Shown here in pieces: positions 6,835-6,968 of a DNA stretch of 6,968 bases; the first letter of the stretch is position 1, and each line of letters begins with the position of its first letter. This DNA is from Planctomycetia bacterium (lineage in GTDB: Bacteria > Planctomycetota > Planctomycetia > Pirellulales > UBA1268): NCBI GenBank assembly GCA_009923125.1, contig RFUD01000125.1, forward strand, positions 1-6,968, read 5' to 3'. A program made the translations under genes and the position numbers. The notes under the pieces are model-generated. The model saw only the letters and a program-made list of their open reading frames with translations, was not told where the DNA came from and ran no database searches.

Positions 6835-6856
6835 GGTTGCGGGACAGCCCGTCAAC

Positions 6857-6862
6857 CGAGGA
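6857..6862 (+). promoter_or_regulatory. Ribosome binding site of the last gene
   Basis: CGAGGA has its GAGG core 8 nt before ATG 6870, a normal spacing. It supports that start over alternatives. Confidence 0.55.
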
Positions 6863-6869
6863 TCGCTCC

Positions 6870-6968
6870 ATGTCGCTGCGTTCGAGAATCGCGTTCGTCG
6901 CCACGCTCTTGGTGCTCGCCGCGATCGCCGTGAACACGCTGCTCCAGACGTTCGCGGCCCGGCAGGCC
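6870..6968 (+). CDS. N-terminus of a membrane-anchored protein, cut by the window edge
   Basis: Thirty-three codons are visible. The product starts with the basic MSLRSR, followed by a hydrophobic helix at about 7-25 and then LLQTFAARQA. Such a start is common in membrane sensor proteins (histidine kinases, HAMP-containing receptors) but also in other anchored or secreted proteins. The class is therefore not determinable from this fragment. The GAGG site and GC-rich codon use support that it is real. Confidence 0.65.
   Translation, partial: MSLRSRIAFVATLLVLAAIAVNTLLQTFAARQA

Noticed and set aside
6400..6855. A 151-codon minus-strand frame over the tRNA and the small frame
   Set aside because: Its C-terminal part, with RRESNPHGD, is the well-known false protein produced by translating a tRNA-Leu gene backwards.

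Overview
This GC-rich window (about two thirds G+C by eye, coding third positions almost all G or C, few Shine-Dalgarno sites) looks like a bacterial chromosome segment. It is most likely from a planctomycete. That assignment rests on the style of the TatC N-terminus, the form of the DevC/MacB-like permease, a DUF420 protein with a short C-terminal segment, and a PAP2 protein with an extra N-terminal domain. It is recollection-based inference and no search was run.

Layout. Positions 1-105 hold no supportable gene but are packed with inverted repeats downstream of the first gene. From 4593 down to 106 four minus-strand genes follow one another: an FtsX/DevC-type ABC permease (3457-4593), its ATPase (2715-3455), a HlyD/DevB-type membrane-fusion adaptor (1580-2704), and after an 85-nt gap a secreted PAP2-type phosphatase-like protein (106-1494). 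The first three are almost contiguous and form a complete tripartite ABC exporter. The PAP2 protein may be the fourth gene of the unit. A strong hairpin sits between the ATPase and adaptor reading frames.

A roughly 100-nt divergent control region (4594-4696) separates this cluster from tatC (4697-5737, + strand), the core receptor of twin-arginine protein export, which here has an unusually long first periplasmic loop. tatC runs tail-to-tail into, and overlaps by 28 bp, a four-helix DUF420 membrane protein (5710-6219, - strand).

The right part holds a perfect 10-bp-arm palindrome (6321-6342), a short direct repeat, and tRNA-Leu(UAA) (6416-6501, CCA not encoded) with a -10-like element. These are followed by a 14-bp tandem duplication, a possible 87-residue lipoprotein (6571-6834), and the first 33 codons of a membrane-anchored protein that runs off the window (6870-6968).

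Functionally this is mostly cell-envelope biology: an efflux/export complex, a secreted phosphatase-like enzyme with altered catalytic residues, the Tat translocon core, and a membrane protein of a family often found near respiratory oxidases. Nothing proves a new system. The best candidate for something undescribed is the linkage of a DevCAB-like exporter with a fused, catalytically altered PAP2 protein.
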